Below the pieces are notes generated by a model. That model was given only the letters and a program-made list of their open reading frames with translations, was not told where the DNA came from and ran no database searches. Below are positions 7,632 to 17,800 of a stretch of DNA of 26,598 nt, piece after piece (within the stretch, counting starts at the first letter, position 1; every line of letters starts with the position of its first letter). A program made the position numbers and the translations under genes. The stretch is from JAMQKA01 sp043951865 (lineage in GTDB: Bacteria > Bacteroidota > Rhodothermia > Balneolales > Balneolaceae), in the NCBI RefSeq assembly GCF_043951865.1, contig NZ_JBINJF010000041.1, forward strand, positions 1 through 26,598, given 5' to 3'.

Positions 7632-9917
7632 ATGTATTCCCGTTTAGAGATTCATAGCACCTTGCTACACCTATTCCTCGGTGTACTGACCGGTTTTGCT
7701 GCCGCTCCCATTCAATCGGCTGCGCAGTCTTCGTTGGTGCAGGGAATAGTGACAGACCGCGCCTCGGCACGCCCACTGGAAGGAGCCAACGTAGTCCTTC
7801 AAAAACCGGGAGGCGAGCAGGAGATTCGCCGCGGGATGGCCACCGACAACAACGGATTTTATCAGATTACGAATGTGCAGCCCGGTTTGTACCTCTTCCA
7901 GGTCAGCTTCGTGGGATATACGACATTCAAGGATACACTGACACTGGAACGAGAAGAGATACGGACGGTCAGCGTAGCCCTGGAACCGGATGAAGAACAG
8001 CTCAGTGAGCTTGTCGTATCGCCACTGCGGGGAGCAGCCCGGCTGGAGGCGGGCCGGCAGGAAATATCGTCGGTGGAGATCCAGCGGGTTCCGTCTCCCT
8101 CGGGTACGGGTGATCTTGCCAGCTACCTCCAGGTTTTGCCGGGTGTTGTATCGACAGGAGACAGGGGCGGACAGTTTTATATTCGCGGTGGTACACCCAC
8201 CGAAAACATGGTACTGGTCGACGGAACATTGATCTTTCAGCCTTTTCATATTCTGGGCTTTTTTTCGGTATTTCCGTCGGACCTGGTCAGTGAAGTCAAT
8301 TTTTATGCGGGGGGATTCGGGCCGCGCTACAGCGGGCGGCTCTCCTCGGTGCTGGACGTGAAGATGAGGGACGGCGATCGTTACCAGCCGAAGGGAGCGG
8401 TCAGTCTGAGCCCGTTTCTGGGAGAACTCGCGGCTGAAGGCCCTGTTAAAAAAGAAAAATCCTCCTTCATCGCCTCGGCACGACGCTCTCTTGTTGAGCA
8501 AACCAGTCCCTGGCTGCTCAATGAAAAACAGCCGGTCCATTTTGAAAGCCAGTATCTTAAAATAAGTCACTTTGGAGAGCAGGACTCCCGCTGTTCCGCC
8601 CTGGCGCTCCGGACGCTCGACCGCGGCCAGCTGGATATCGAAGGTACGGAAGTGACCCAGTGGAAAAATTTTCTGCTGGGGGGTCGGTGTGTTGTGTTGC
8701 CGGTTGACACCGACCTGCTGTTTGACCTGAACACCGGTTTTTCTCACGTGTCAAATGCGGTGGGCAGCCGCGGTGACCCGGAAAGATTTTCATGGATTAC
8801 ACGGTTTAACCTGGATGCCAACATCACGCGGTATATCCGGCAGACAAGATTCAACTATGGACTTTTTGTACACATTCAGTCGCTGAAGTACGATTTCAGG
8901 GACCAGTTTCAGGTGCCCCAGCTGGCGGCTGCTCATCTGTTGAACGGAGGAGGCTACTTGGAAGCCACCATACCTGTGGGTCGACAGTTACGGCTGTACC
9001 CGGGAACAGTTTTTACACTCTACCGGGAAAATTATAAGACAGGGTTGCAACCCCGCTTCAGAGTTACCTGGCAGCCGCGCAATAGGGAGGATGCCGCGTT
9101 GAATTTGGCGTTAGGCCGCTATACGCAGTCGCTTGTGGGACTTAGCGATACCAGAGACGCCAGTTCTGTTTTTACCGCTTGGATGCCCGCCCCGGTTGGA
9201 ACAGCTAAAAAAGAATCCATCCATGCGCTGATGGGGTGGAACCAGGCGCTGGGTCGGGGTATTCATTTTACGGTGGAAGCGTATCATAAATGGTTGCGAA
9301 ACATCCCGGTGGCAATCTGGAGCACGCTGGCGGAATTCACGACCGATCTGGGCCTGGCCAACGGGCGCATCTACGGTAGTGATATCCGCCTTGAATTAAA
9401 TTATCACAAGTGGTATGGATTCCTGGGCTATGGATATACATGGACGGAGTACCAGTCCGCGCAAGATCATTTCAGCATCTGGTTTGGAGAACCGGTCCAG
9501 CACTATCATCCCCCGCATGATCGCCGGCACAAACTCAATGGATTGATGAGCATGTCGCTTGGAGCGTACGAGTTTGCATTTCGCTGGGAGTTTGGCACCG
9601 GGGTGCCGTTTACGCGACCGATCGGGTTTGACGAAATATTTTTCTATAACGAGCGGCTCCCGGATCTGAAACGGGCATTCGGCACCTCGCGTGTCATTCT
9701 CGAAAAGCCGTACCAGGGTAGGACCCCGGCCTATCACCGGTTGGATATTTCGCTAGAACGCTCGTTCAGATTTAAAACCGCCAGCCTGGCACTGCAGATC
9801 GGGGCAGTAAACCTGTATGACAACAACAACCTTTTCTATTATGATGTTTACACTCACCGGCGGGTAGATCAGCTGCCCCTGGCTCCCTATCTTTCTATAA
9901 AACTCGGGTACCGCTGA
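7632..9917 (+). CDS. TonB-dependent receptor with carboxypeptidase-regulatory-like N-terminal domain
   Basis: A 761-residue outer-membrane receptor of the smaller, non-SusC kind. I chose ATG 7632 because the longer frame starting at 7527 begins inside the loop of the upstream terminator. The 7632 start also gives a proper signal peptide (hydrophobic LLHLFLGVLTGFAAAP, cleavage near residue 30). A carboxypeptidase-regulatory-like domain follows at about 35-115 (GIVTDRASARPLEGANVVL, then VSFVGYTTF). The plug contains LPGVVSTGDRGGQFYIRGG and MVLVDGTLIFQPFHILGFF, then the barrel. No STN domain is present, so it is not expected to signal to FecR itself. Its stop overlaps the next start (TGATG), a sign of coupled translation with a DUF4249-like lipoprotein. 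That pairing is recurrent in Bacteroidota. The ligand is unknown. Several Cys and aromatic residues are present, but no metal motif stands out. Confidence 0.88.
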   Translation: MYSRLEIHSTLLHLFLGVLTGFAAAPIQSAAQSSLVQGIVTDRASARPLEGANVVLQKPGGEQEIRRGMATDNNGFYQITNVQPGLYLFQVSFVGYTTFKDTLTLEREEIRTVSVALEPDEEQLSELVVSPLRGAARLEAGRQEISSVEIQRVPSPSGTGDLASYLQVLPGVVSTGDRGGQFYIRGGTPTENMVLVDGTLIFQPFHILGFFSVFPSDLVSEVNFYAGGFGPRYSGRLSSVLDVKMRDGDRYQPKGAVSLSPFLGELAAEGPVKKEKSSFIASARRSLVEQTSPWLLNEKQPVHFESQYLKISHFGEQDSRCSALALRTLDRGQLDIEGTEVTQWKNFLLGGRCVVLPVDTDLLFDLNTGFSHVSNAVGSRGDPERFSWITRFNLDANITRYIRQTRFNYGLFVHIQSLKYDFRDQFQVPQLAAAHLLNGGGYLEATIPVGRQLRLYPGTVFTLYRENYKTGLQPRFRVTWQPRNREDAALNLALGRYTQSLVGLSDTRDASSVFTAWMPAPVGTAKKESIHALMGWNQALGRGIHFTVEAYHKWLRNIPVAIWSTLAEFTTDLGLANGRIYGSDIRLELNYHKWYGFLGYGYTWTEYQSAQDHFSIWFGEPVQHYHPPHDRRHKLNGLMSMSLGAYEFAFRWEFGTGVPFTRPIGFDEIFFYNERLPDLKRAFGTSRVILEKPYQGRTPAYHRLDISLERSFRFKTASLALQIGAVNLYDNNNLFYYDVYTHRRVDQLPLAPYLSIKLGYR

Positions 9918-10798
9918 TGATCCCACTCCGCAAATTTACACGAAATATGACCAGTAGTTTCGGGTTCGTTGCGCTTTTTCTATGCAGTTTGTGGGTGGTT
10001 GGTTCATCCTGTGAACAGCCTTTTGAGCCGGTTCGGGAAAATGAGCGACATTTCTTTTCCATCAACGGGTACCTGGATGTATCGGCCGACACCCAGTGGG
10101 TACGGGTGATGCCGGTTCGAGAAACTATAGGCCTGTCCCCCGGACTGCCGGTCCCCGTGGTGGCGCTTGAACACCTGCAAAGTGGTCAACTCGGTACCAT
10201 GAGGGATTCACTTTTTCGATATGCGGGCAATCGGTACGCCTATATTTTCTGGTCGACCATGCAGATTCTGCCCGGAGAGAGATACCGGATTTCGGTAACC
10301 GACTCCGCTGGCCGCAACAGCTACGCAGAAGTTACGCTCCCGCAGGATTTCCCGGTCCCGCAATTTAGTGAACCTGAATTCGGAGCCGATATCCTGACTA
10401 TTCGGCAAGTTGAACGGCTGGCTGATGTGCAGGTGGTCTACCGCATACTCTACGATGAAACCGGGAAAACAGTTGAGGTTTCGTTTCCCTTTCTGCAACA
10501 GAGTGTCTTTATTCCGCCGTCAACCTACCGGGTTTCGATTAATCCCGATTTCGGGCGCTCTATGATCCGTGAAATGTATTGTGGCATTACCGTGACCGAG
10601 CGGAATGTGTTTGTGGCCTCGGGCGGTCCTGAATGGGTGGATTTTCTTTCCCTTGACCGCCATACGATCGCTTTACCTGAAGGGGTATCCAATATTGAAA
10701 ACGGGGTCGGATATTTTGGAGGAATTCTCAGTAAAACCTTTCCCTATGTGAACAGTGAAGGAGATCGGGGGCTGTTTCAGGTGCCTTGCCCTTCGTAG
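9917..10798 (+). CDS. DUF4249-like lipoprotein, partner of the TonB receptor
   Basis: A 293-residue predicted lipoprotein: basic n-region (RKFTR), hydrophobic core, and lipobox VVGSSC with Cys32. The ATG overlaps the receptor stop by one base, so it is almost certainly co-translated with it. The body looks all-beta. The segments FFSINGYLDVSADTQWVRV, GERYRISVTDSAGRNSYAEV and LPQDFPVP fit the layout of DUF4249 proteins, which commonly follow TonB receptors in Bacteroidota. Assignment rests on this pattern and on context, not on a search. An accessory ligand-capturing or receptor-capping role is inferred. The gene ends 13 bases before the target duplication of a MITE-like element and faces a gene on the opposite strand. 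Confidence 0.65.
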   Translation: MIPLRKFTRNMTSSFGFVALFLCSLWVVGSSCEQPFEPVRENERHFFSINGYLDVSADTQWVRVMPVRETIGLSPGLPVPVVALEHLQSGQLGTMRDSLFRYAGNRYAYIFWSTMQILPGERYRISVTDSAGRNSYAEVTLPQDFPVPQFSEPEFGADILTIRQVERLADVQVVYRILYDETGKTVEVSFPFLQQSVFIPPSTYRVSINPDFGRSMIREMYCGITVTERNVFVASGGPEWVDFLSLDRHTIALPEGVSNIENGVGYFGGILSKTFPYVNSEGDRGLFQVPCPS

Positions 10799-10811
10799 AT
10801 CTCGTTGACAC

Positions 10812-11041
10812 TTAGCCCGGATTTCACCAAGAATTTTTTTAACAAGGCGAAGGGCAAAGGGCCGCGCAGGCGTACGTTGGTACATTGAACAGGTGATTTG
10901 TCCTTCAACGCAGCTGAAAGGCCCATTTCGCAGCCTGTTACGAACTGTAATGATGATTTGGCAGTAAAAAATGGGATAAGTTATGGTCATCCATGAAGTT
11001 ACATGATTTTATCCAAAATACTCGTGAGAAACCCGGGTTAG
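10812..11041. mobile_element. MITE-like element A with TTAG target duplication
   Basis: The element body is 10816-11037 (222 bp). Its ends are imperfect inverted repeats (CCCGGATTTCACCA at the left; CTCGTGAGAAACCCGGG at the right, reading outward as CCCGGGTTTCTCACGAG). It is flanked on both sides by TTAG (10812-10815 and 11038-11041), as expected for a 4-bp target duplication. No transposase fits inside. It shares ends and internal blocks (GGCGAAGG, CTTCAACG, GGCCCA, CGCAGC) with element B at 19378-19605. From memory the ends and the TTAR target resemble IS1380-family elements. This is not verified. It occupies most of the 373-base gap between convergent genes. In the remaining 130 bases I see only a weak inverted repeat. 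Confidence 0.75.
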
Positions 11042-11102
11042 GACGTTCACAAAAGTCACGCTCTTCCCCGTAGGGTCTTCCTAATCATCCTTGCTTGTGT
11101 TC

Positions 11103-11132
11103 ATTTTGAGTGGTTGACCCAGGCTCAAAAAT
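11103..11132. repeat. Short AT-rich inverted repeat
   Basis: ATTTTGAG (11103-11110) faces CTCAAAAAT (11124-11132) with a 13-base loop. It lies between MITE-like element A and the 3' end of the minus-strand gene. The left arm and its next three bases (ATTTTGAGTGG) recur in the much longer hairpin at 26425-26475. It is a poor terminator candidate for the minus-strand gene because the stem is mostly A-T. Confidence 0.3.
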
Positions 11133-11171
11133 GCGGGGTTCAGTAAAATTGCTATGGCAACAGAGTACCAC

Positions 11172-12920
11172 TCAGGGTTTGAAATGGGCAGTGACCTCCG
11201 TTGGGTCGTTGGTACTTCGGCCTTCGCGGATATGCAGAATTTCATTCAGATTAAGTTCTGGCCCCTTCAGCGTATCGGTCCGCCCCGAAGGCCATTGGAT
11301 GGAAAGTTTTTTAATGACTGATCTCCCCAGCCCAAAGAACAGTGATTTGCTGCCCGAACTCAGGTAGGAGTTGCCCGCCGAGACAATTTGATGTTGGGTT
11401 AATCCATCTTTTCGCTCAATAGAAACACGGGCACCGATCGCATCCCGGTTGGAAACCGTCCCTTCAAGATCAATTTTGATCCAGTTGTTTCCAGCAGTCT
11501 GGTTCAGAAGCAGCTGCGGGGCAGCCCCGTCAATATTGGAAAAGATGAGATCCGGTGTCCCCGAGCGATCCATATCGATCACAGCCAGCCCGCGGGTGAG
11601 CTGGTTATTTGGAAACTGTACGACGCTCTCCGTAACATCTTCAAATCCCCTATTGCCGGTATTTTTAAAAAAGAGGTTTTCCGCCTCCTCATATTGATCC
11701 CAGATAGGCCCGCCTGCCATCGCCAGGTCCAGGTGCCCGTCCAGGTCAAGGTCAACAAATGTGATACCCCAGCCAGAAGAGCGGGCGCTCGGTATTATGC
11801 CGGTGTAGAAAGTGGCAAGATCGAACCGAAGATTTCCATAATTCCTGAACAGGGTGGTCATCTGGGGCGCCAGGTTGGTCATAACCAGGTCCATGTATCC
11901 GCTGTGGTTAAAATCGGCGGCATCCACTCCCATGCTGCTTTTGTACTCATCGACAAACCCCGCCTTGCCTATTTCAAGGAAGGTCCCCTCGCCGTTGTTC
12001 AGGTACAACCTGTTGGGCGACATATCATTCGTGATATAGATATCGGGCCACCCGTCGTTGTTAAAGTCAGACCAGATGGAAGAAAGGCCCTTTCCATTCT
12101 CACGGTAACCGGTTTCATCACGGTTTGTTATGCCGGTCTCATCTGTTACGTTGGTAAACGTGCCATCCCCGTTGTTTCGGAAAAGCACGGAGGACTGCCC
12201 GTTATAATCCACCGGGATGAGCGCCCCCCTCCCGTAGTGCGCAGGACTGTTAATATCCCAGTCAACATTGTTAATTACCAGAAGATCCACGTGCCCGTCC
12301 CGGTTATAATCTCCGGCAGATGCGGCAGCTGCAAGGCAGGGGAGGGCTCCGCAAAGTCCGTCCAATGCAACGCCCGCCGAGGCTGTAATATCGGTAAAAG
12401 TTCCCCCGTGATTCTTGAAAAGCTGTCCGCCGTTGTATGCAGCAATATAAAGGTCCTGGCTGCCGTCATTGTCAAAATCAAAGAAGAGCGCCCCCATCGG
12501 GTAGCCGCGGATATTATTTAGTCCCGCTTCTGCGGTTCGGTTTTCAAATGTTCCGTCTCTCCGGTTCAGGTAAAGGGCCGATTGTGAGTATGGTTGTGGA
12601 TAATTCGGATCAAAAGAGGGCATACCCGTAAAGAAGAGATCCTCCCAGCCGTTGTTGTCAATATCGGCCACGGCTACTCCTCCGCCCATTACTTCCAGGT
12701 AGCTGGGATTGGCCCCGTAAATCGGGGCTCGCCTGTAGGAATCGAGTCCGGCCCGTTTTGTTACGTCAACCAGTTCAATGTTGGGACCCGAAAGAAATTC
12801 CATTTTGTAGAAACCGGAATAATAGCCAATGCCCGCAAGCAGAATAACAGCCAGGCCGCCAATGGCGATATATAATAATCTCAGGCGGGCGCCCTGAATA
12901 TTTTTTGTTGAGCCGGACAT
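11172..12920 (-). CDS. CRTAC1-family FG-GAP/VCBS repeat protein with ASPIC/UnbV domain, membrane-anchored
   Basis: A 582-residue protein predicted to be exported and held by an N-terminal helix (about 14-34, LLYIAIGGLAVILLAGIGYY). I chose the ATG at 12918-12920. The frame is open upstream to 13295, but that extension is low-complexity, lacks a signal, and overlaps the divergent gene. The middle is a beta-propeller of FG-GAP/VCBS repeats with calcium-binding-like loops such as ADIDNNGWEDLFF, FDFDNDGSQDLYIA, SDFNNDGWPDIYIT and VDLDLDGHLDLAMA. The C-terminal ASPIC/UnbV domain spans about 496-568 (GARVSIE, QIVSAGNSYLSSGSKSLFFGLG, IQWPSGRTDTL). Members of this family are common in Bacteroidota and Planctomycetota, often beside SusCD, and their ligand is undefined. 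It diverges from the haem protein at 13074 across 153 bases that could hold shared control sites. Confidence 0.9.
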   Translation of the reverse strand: MSGSTKNIQGARLRLLYIAIGGLAVILLAGIGYYSGFYKMEFLSGPNIELVDVTKRAGLDSYRRAPIYGANPSYLEVMGGGVAVADIDNNGWEDLFFTGMPSFDPNYPQPYSQSALYLNRRDGTFENRTAEAGLNNIRGYPMGALFFDFDNDGSQDLYIAAYNGGQLFKNHGGTFTDITASAGVALDGLCGALPCLAAAASAGDYNRDGHVDLLVINNVDWDINSPAHYGRGALIPVDYNGQSSVLFRNNGDGTFTNVTDETGITNRDETGYRENGKGLSSIWSDFNNDGWPDIYITNDMSPNRLYLNNGEGTFLEIGKAGFVDEYKSSMGVDAADFNHSGYMDLVMTNLAPQMTTLFRNYGNLRFDLATFYTGIIPSARSSGWGITFVDLDLDGHLDLAMAGGPIWDQYEEAENLFFKNTGNRGFEDVTESVVQFPNNQLTRGLAVIDMDRSGTPDLIFSNIDGAAPQLLLNQTAGNNWIKIDLEGTVSNRDAIGARVSIERKDGLTQHQIVSAGNSYLSSGSKSLFFGLGRSVIKKLSIQWPSGRTDTLKGPELNLNEILHIREGRSTNDPTEVTAHFKP

Positions 12921-13073
12921 AGGCAGATGTGGATATTGCACTTGTTGATGTTGGCAATTGTAGGTAAAATGAAGAAAAAAGTTTTTCGAAACCACTGGTT
13001 GGTTCAATTTTTTGAACAGGCAGGCTGAATCGCCAGAACCCGGTGCCGGGAATACAATTACGGAACATTTAAT
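12921..13073. promoter_or_regulatory. Divergent promoter region with palindromes
   Basis: This 153-base gap separates two divergent exported-protein genes. It contains a perfect palindrome GTTCAA-TTTT-TTGAAC at 13002-13017 and a GC-rich one, CCCGG-TG-CCGGG, at 13039-13050. Either could be an operator controlling both genes. No clear promoter consensus could be fixed on either strand. Confidence 0.4.
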
Positions 13074-14702
13074 ATGGGCAGGGAATTGAAGTTTATGATA
13101 ACGGTTTCTGCGGTGCTGCTGGTAACGGCGCTCTTGTTTCAGCTGCTGCTCGTTCCCGGACCATTCGAGAATAAGAAACAACAGTCTGCTGCCGATACCG
13201 GTCCTGACCCCGATATACCGGAAGGGAGACGGTTGTCCGAGATACACTGCAGCAGCTGCCACAAGTACCCGAGTCCCGGGCTGTTGCCCTGGCAAACCTG
13301 GCGTTTTGAGACGCTGGGGGCAATGGCTCCCTTTCTGGGAATCGATGATCCCTCGACGAGCAGTGGTTCACGTGACCCGCAAAAAAATCCCTACATCCCT
13401 GACAGCGTGTATCCGGCGGAACCCAGGGTTAGTGAGGAAGAGTGGCAAAAAATTCGTGCTTTTTACCTGTCTGCTGCCCCTCGCAAATTAGCAAGGAACG
13501 AAGCGAAACCCCGGATAACGGTCGACTCACTTTACTTCAGATCCCGTACGCCGCGTATGATGCCGCCAGACTTCCCGGCGGTTACTGCAGTTGCATTTGA
13601 TCCTGGGAACCGGGTGTTATTCATTGGAGAAGCTAATGAAAGTAGGATATTGATTTTCAATCAAGAGCTGGAGGAGGTGGAGCTTTACGACACCGATTCG
13701 CCGGTCTCCCATATTAAGATTCTCGGCGATACTATGAAGCCGGGACCACGCAAGATCTTAATTACCCTGATCGGAAACCTGTACCCGGGTGATGCCCCAT
13801 ATGGGTCGGTGCTGTACGCACGTTATGATGCCGAAGATCAGGTCATGCAGGTGGATTCCGTTCTCTGGGATCGTATAGCCCGCCCTGTGGAAAGTCAGCT
13901 TGCGGACCTGGATGGAGATGGATCAGACGACCTGCTGGTCAACGAGTTCGGGCACCGTGCCGGAAACCTGTTTTGGATGGACAATATTGGGAACAAGGTC
14001 CAACACGAAAAAAAGATACTGATCGACCGGCCGGGCTGCATTCAGTCGCATGTAATGGATTATACCCGGAATGGCCACCGGGATATCTTGGCACTCTGTA
14101 CCCAAACTGAACAGGCGATATATCTTTTTGAAAACAGGGGAGCAGGGGAGTTCCACAGGCAGACATTGCTCCGGTTCGAGGTTACCGCCGGGTCCAGTTC
14201 GTTTGAAGTCCATGATTTCAATCAGGATGGAAACCCGGATATCCTGTATACCAGTGGAGATAATGCCGACTTTTCCCAGACGCTGAAGCCGTATCACGGC
14301 GTCTATATTTATTTGAATGATGGCCGCGGCGAATTCACAGAGGCGTGGTTCTACCCGGTAAACGGTGCATACAATGCAAAAGCCCGGGATTTCAATGGTA
14401 ACGGCCGGCTGGATATCGCCGTAATTTCCTATTTTGCCGATTATACGAATAGTCCGGAAGAGGGCTTTATTTATTTCGAGAATCAGGGAGATCTGTCTTT
14501 TATCCCATACCATCACCCGGCGGCCGGTGCGGGAAGATGGCTGACGATGGATGTAGCAGATTGGACCGGCAACGGAAGGCCGGATATTGTGTTGGGCAGC
14601 TTCCCGGAAGGCCCCTTCGCAAATACCAGCCGAAATTCGGAGCAGTGGAGAGGGGGACCCTGTTTTTTGGTGTTGGAAAATCAATCGCACGGGGCGGAAT
14701 GA
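13074..14702 (+). CDS. c-type haem protein fused to FG-GAP/VCBS repeats
   Basis: A 542-residue exported protein with an N-terminal helix (about 8-27) that could be a signal anchor. An in-frame ATG at 13095 is an alternative start. The haem motif C59-S-S-C62-H63 follows, in the setting CSSCHKYPSPGLLPWQTW. Met84 in LGAMAPFLGI is the likely sixth ligand. The domain ends with SEEEWQKIRAFYLSAAP near residue 135. This arrangement is known from VCBS proteins with a short mono-haem cytochrome c domain. The rest is a propeller-like array with the loops ADLDGDGSDDLLV, HDFNQDGNPDILYT, RDFNGNGRLDIAVI and ADWTGNGRPDIVLG. No ASPIC/UnbV tail is present. Electron transfer or haem-dependent redox sensing at the cell surface is inferred only from the motif. 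The next gene follows on the same strand after about 107 bases. Confidence 0.85.
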   Translation: MGRELKFMITVSAVLLVTALLFQLLLVPGPFENKKQQSAADTGPDPDIPEGRRLSEIHCSSCHKYPSPGLLPWQTWRFETLGAMAPFLGIDDPSTSSGSRDPQKNPYIPDSVYPAEPRVSEEEWQKIRAFYLSAAPRKLARNEAKPRITVDSLYFRSRTPRMMPPDFPAVTAVAFDPGNRVLFIGEANESRILIFNQELEEVELYDTDSPVSHIKILGDTMKPGPRKILITLIGNLYPGDAPYGSVLYARYDAEDQVMQVDSVLWDRIARPVESQLADLDGDGSDDLLVNEFGHRAGNLFWMDNIGNKVQHEKKILIDRPGCIQSHVMDYTRNGHRDILALCTQTEQAIYLFENRGAGEFHRQTLLRFEVTAGSSSFEVHDFNQDGNPDILYTSGDNADFSQTLKPYHGVYIYLNDGRGEFTEAWFYPVNGAYNAKARDFNGNGRLDIAVISYFADYTNSPEEGFIYFENQGDLSFIPYHHPAAGAGRWLTMDVADWTGNGRPDIVLGSFPEGPFANTSRNSEQWRGGPCFLVLENQSHGAE

Positions 14703-14809
14703 AGTTGTCATCTTCCGGCAGTGAAGACCCGGGGCCGGCTGTATAACTAAGGATATGATTCTATCACGGAAATAAAGCTAACCAATTGTTTGCAATCAAT
14801 TTATCAAAC

Positions 14810-17800
14810 GTGAATCGAACCTGTATTAAAACATTATCCCTGTTTTTAATAGTTGTCGGGGTTTGGGCGGGATGCTCACCGGACAGCGACCTGCAGTGGC
14901 ACCAGGAAGAGGACTATCGCTGGGCGGAACTTTCACCGGGATTTTGGGGCGGCACCGGGTTTCGTCAGCTTAACCCGTCGTCGACAAATATTGAGTTCAT
15001 CAACCGGGTGTCGGACCAGGATGTGCTGGAAAACAGGAACTATCTCAACGGATCGGGAGTGGCCGCCGCGGATGTAGACGACGACGGGCTTGTCGACCTC
15101 TATTTTGGGCAGCTGAACGGCCCCAATAAACTGTATAAAAATTTGGGAGGACTCCAGTTCAGCGATATTACGGACGAGTCGGGCGTGGCGCTCGAAGGAT
15201 ACAACACTTCGGGCGTCCTGTTTGAGGATGTGGATGGAGACGGGGACCAGGATCTGTTGGCAACTTCTCTCTCAAAACGGAATGAACTCTATATCAACGA
15301 TGGGAAGGGGTATTTTGAACGGCGGGAAAACAGCGGGCTTGGGCCTTCAAAAGGAAGCAACACAATGGCGATGGCGGATATTGACGGGGATGGGGACCTG
15401 GATCTCTATATCACCAACTACAAGTTGAAAACCGCCCGGGATATCTTTACTGCTGACGAGCTGGCACTCCAAAACACCGTGGAAAAAAGGGGCGATTCCC
15501 TGGTAGTACTTCCACCCTACGATGAGTATTTCGGGATTATTGAAACGGAGGGTCAATCCTACCGCAACGAATATGGAGAGGAGGATGAGCTGTACCTCAA
15601 CGATGGGAAGGGATATTTCCAAAAGGCCGAAAACCTGAACCAGCGGTTCATCAATTATGACGGGGAGGGAAAAGGATTGTCCCGTGACTGGGGGTTAACG
15701 GCAAAATTTTACGATATCAACGGTGATCACCACCCCGACCTGTATGTGGCCAACGACTTTTGGACCCCGGACCGCATCTGGATAAACCAGGGCGACGGAA
15801 CGTTTAAAGGAATTCGCAGGAATGCCATTCGCAGCATGAGCTTCTCTTCCATGGGGGTCGACTTTTCAGACATTAACCGGGACGGGCGGACCGATATATT
15901 CGTTACCGAAATGTTAAGTGCTGATCACGAGCACAGGATGCGGCAGATCTCCGATTATCTCGATCCCATTGATGGCCGCCCGCAATACAATCGGAACTCG
16001 CTGTACCTGAACCGGGGCGACCACACGTTTGCCGAGATTTCATACCTGGGTGACCTGGAGGCAACAGAATGGTCGTGGGCCACCAAATTTTTGGATATCG
16101 ATCTCGACGGGTACGAGGACCTGCTGATTACGACCGGGAACGGGAATGACTACCAGGATATGGACACCCAGATTGAGATGCAGCGGCGGGATCAAATGAA
16201 ACCGGGTTCGGGTGACCTGCTGAAATACCCGGTATTGAACCTGCCGAACAAGATGATCAGGAATAACGGGGACTTGACTTTTACCGACAAGAGTGCCGAA
16301 TGGGGATTTACGGATCAGGATATATCGCTGGGAATGGCCGTGGCCGACCTCGATAACGACGGAGATCCCGATCTGGTGATAAACCGGCTGAACCAGGGGG
16401 CTTCGCTCTACGAAAACCGGTCCAATGCCCCGCGGATCGCCGTGCAGCTCATCGGACTTGAACCCAATACCGCGGGAGTAGGGGCCAAAGTTGAGCTGCG
16501 CGGCGGCCCCGTTCCCCAGCAAAAAGAGGTGACCTCCGGGGGCGACTACGTATCGGGATCCCAAAAGACAGTTTGGTTTGCCGCTGATAAAGATAACCCG
16601 GACCACCAGCTTGTCATCCGCTGGCCTGACGGCAAAAAGAGTACAGTCGACAATCTCCGGGCAAACAGGATATACGAAGTTGAACAGCCCGGCGTGAACC
16701 AGGCCGAAAAAGACGTTGACAGTACATACCCCGAAAACCTTGAGACGATGTTTGAAGATATATCGGACCGGATCAACCATGTTCATCACGAAGCACCGTA
16801 TGACGATTTCATGGTACAACCGCTACTGCCGCGAAAATTAAGTAGACAGGGTCCCGGCGTTTCCTGGCTGGATTATGACCGGGATGGGGATGACGACCTG
16901 TTTGTAACGTCCGGAAGAGGAGGCTTGATCGGGATCTATTCCAACAGGGGAGACGGGGAATTTCACGCCACTTCAATCGATGGGGTCTCGACGGAAGCCC
17001 CGGGTGATCAGACCGCTGTCATCGGATGGGGGGAGGAGGGGCAATTCCAGCTTGTCCTGGGGTACTCCAATTTTGAGGGGGGCGATCCCGGGACCCCATC
17101 AGCACTACAGGTGAAGATACCGGCAAAAAGCGCCTCTGTTGTGCATGATATTCCCGGGATCCTTTCCAGCACGGGTCCCATAGCCGCCGCCGACTACGAC
17201 GGTGACGGGGATGTAGACCTGTTCGTGGGCGGTAGCTTTATCCCTGGCCGTTATCCCGAGGACGCTTCATCAAGGTTGTTCCTCAACGAAAACGGCACGT
17301 TTATACTCGACCAGGTTAACTCGCGCAAGCTGTCTGGTATCGGGCTGGTCTCCGGGGCGGTATTCAGTGATTATGACCGGGATGGTGACCCGGACCTGCT
17401 GCTTGCCCGCGAGTGGGATTCGATCGTGCTCCTTGAAAACAGGGAGGGCAACTTTAACGACCGCAGTTCAGACCAGAAACTGGCTGGCTACCGGGGATGG
17501 TGGAACGGCATCACAACCGGCGATTTCAACAATGACGGTCGCCCGGATATCGTAGCAACCAACATTGGTAAAAACAGCGTTTATCAGCTGGAAAATGAAC
17601 AGCCATTGAAACTATACTACCAGGATTTTAATATGGACGGAGTGCTGGATATTATAGACAGCTATGTTGAGCCGGCCACCGGCCGGTATGTCCCCCGGAA
17701 AAAGCTGTACGAGTTCGATTCTCTGCCGTTTATCTACCGCTATGTCAACACGCACGAGCGGTTTGCCCGTTCGTCACTGGCCGATATTTTCGGGCAGGAC

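Noticed and set aside
11694..12521. Plus-strand 275-residue open frame opposite the CRTAC1-type gene
   Set aside because: It is a shadow of the minus-strand propeller gene. It is rich in Val, Ile and Arg in a repeat pattern mirroring the FG-GAP loops, and it has no start signal or family resemblance.
12921..13295. Upstream extension of the minus-strand CRTAC1-type gene to 13295
   Set aside because: The extra 125 residues would bury the membrane anchor, look like non-coding translation, and overlap the haem protein gene on the other strand.
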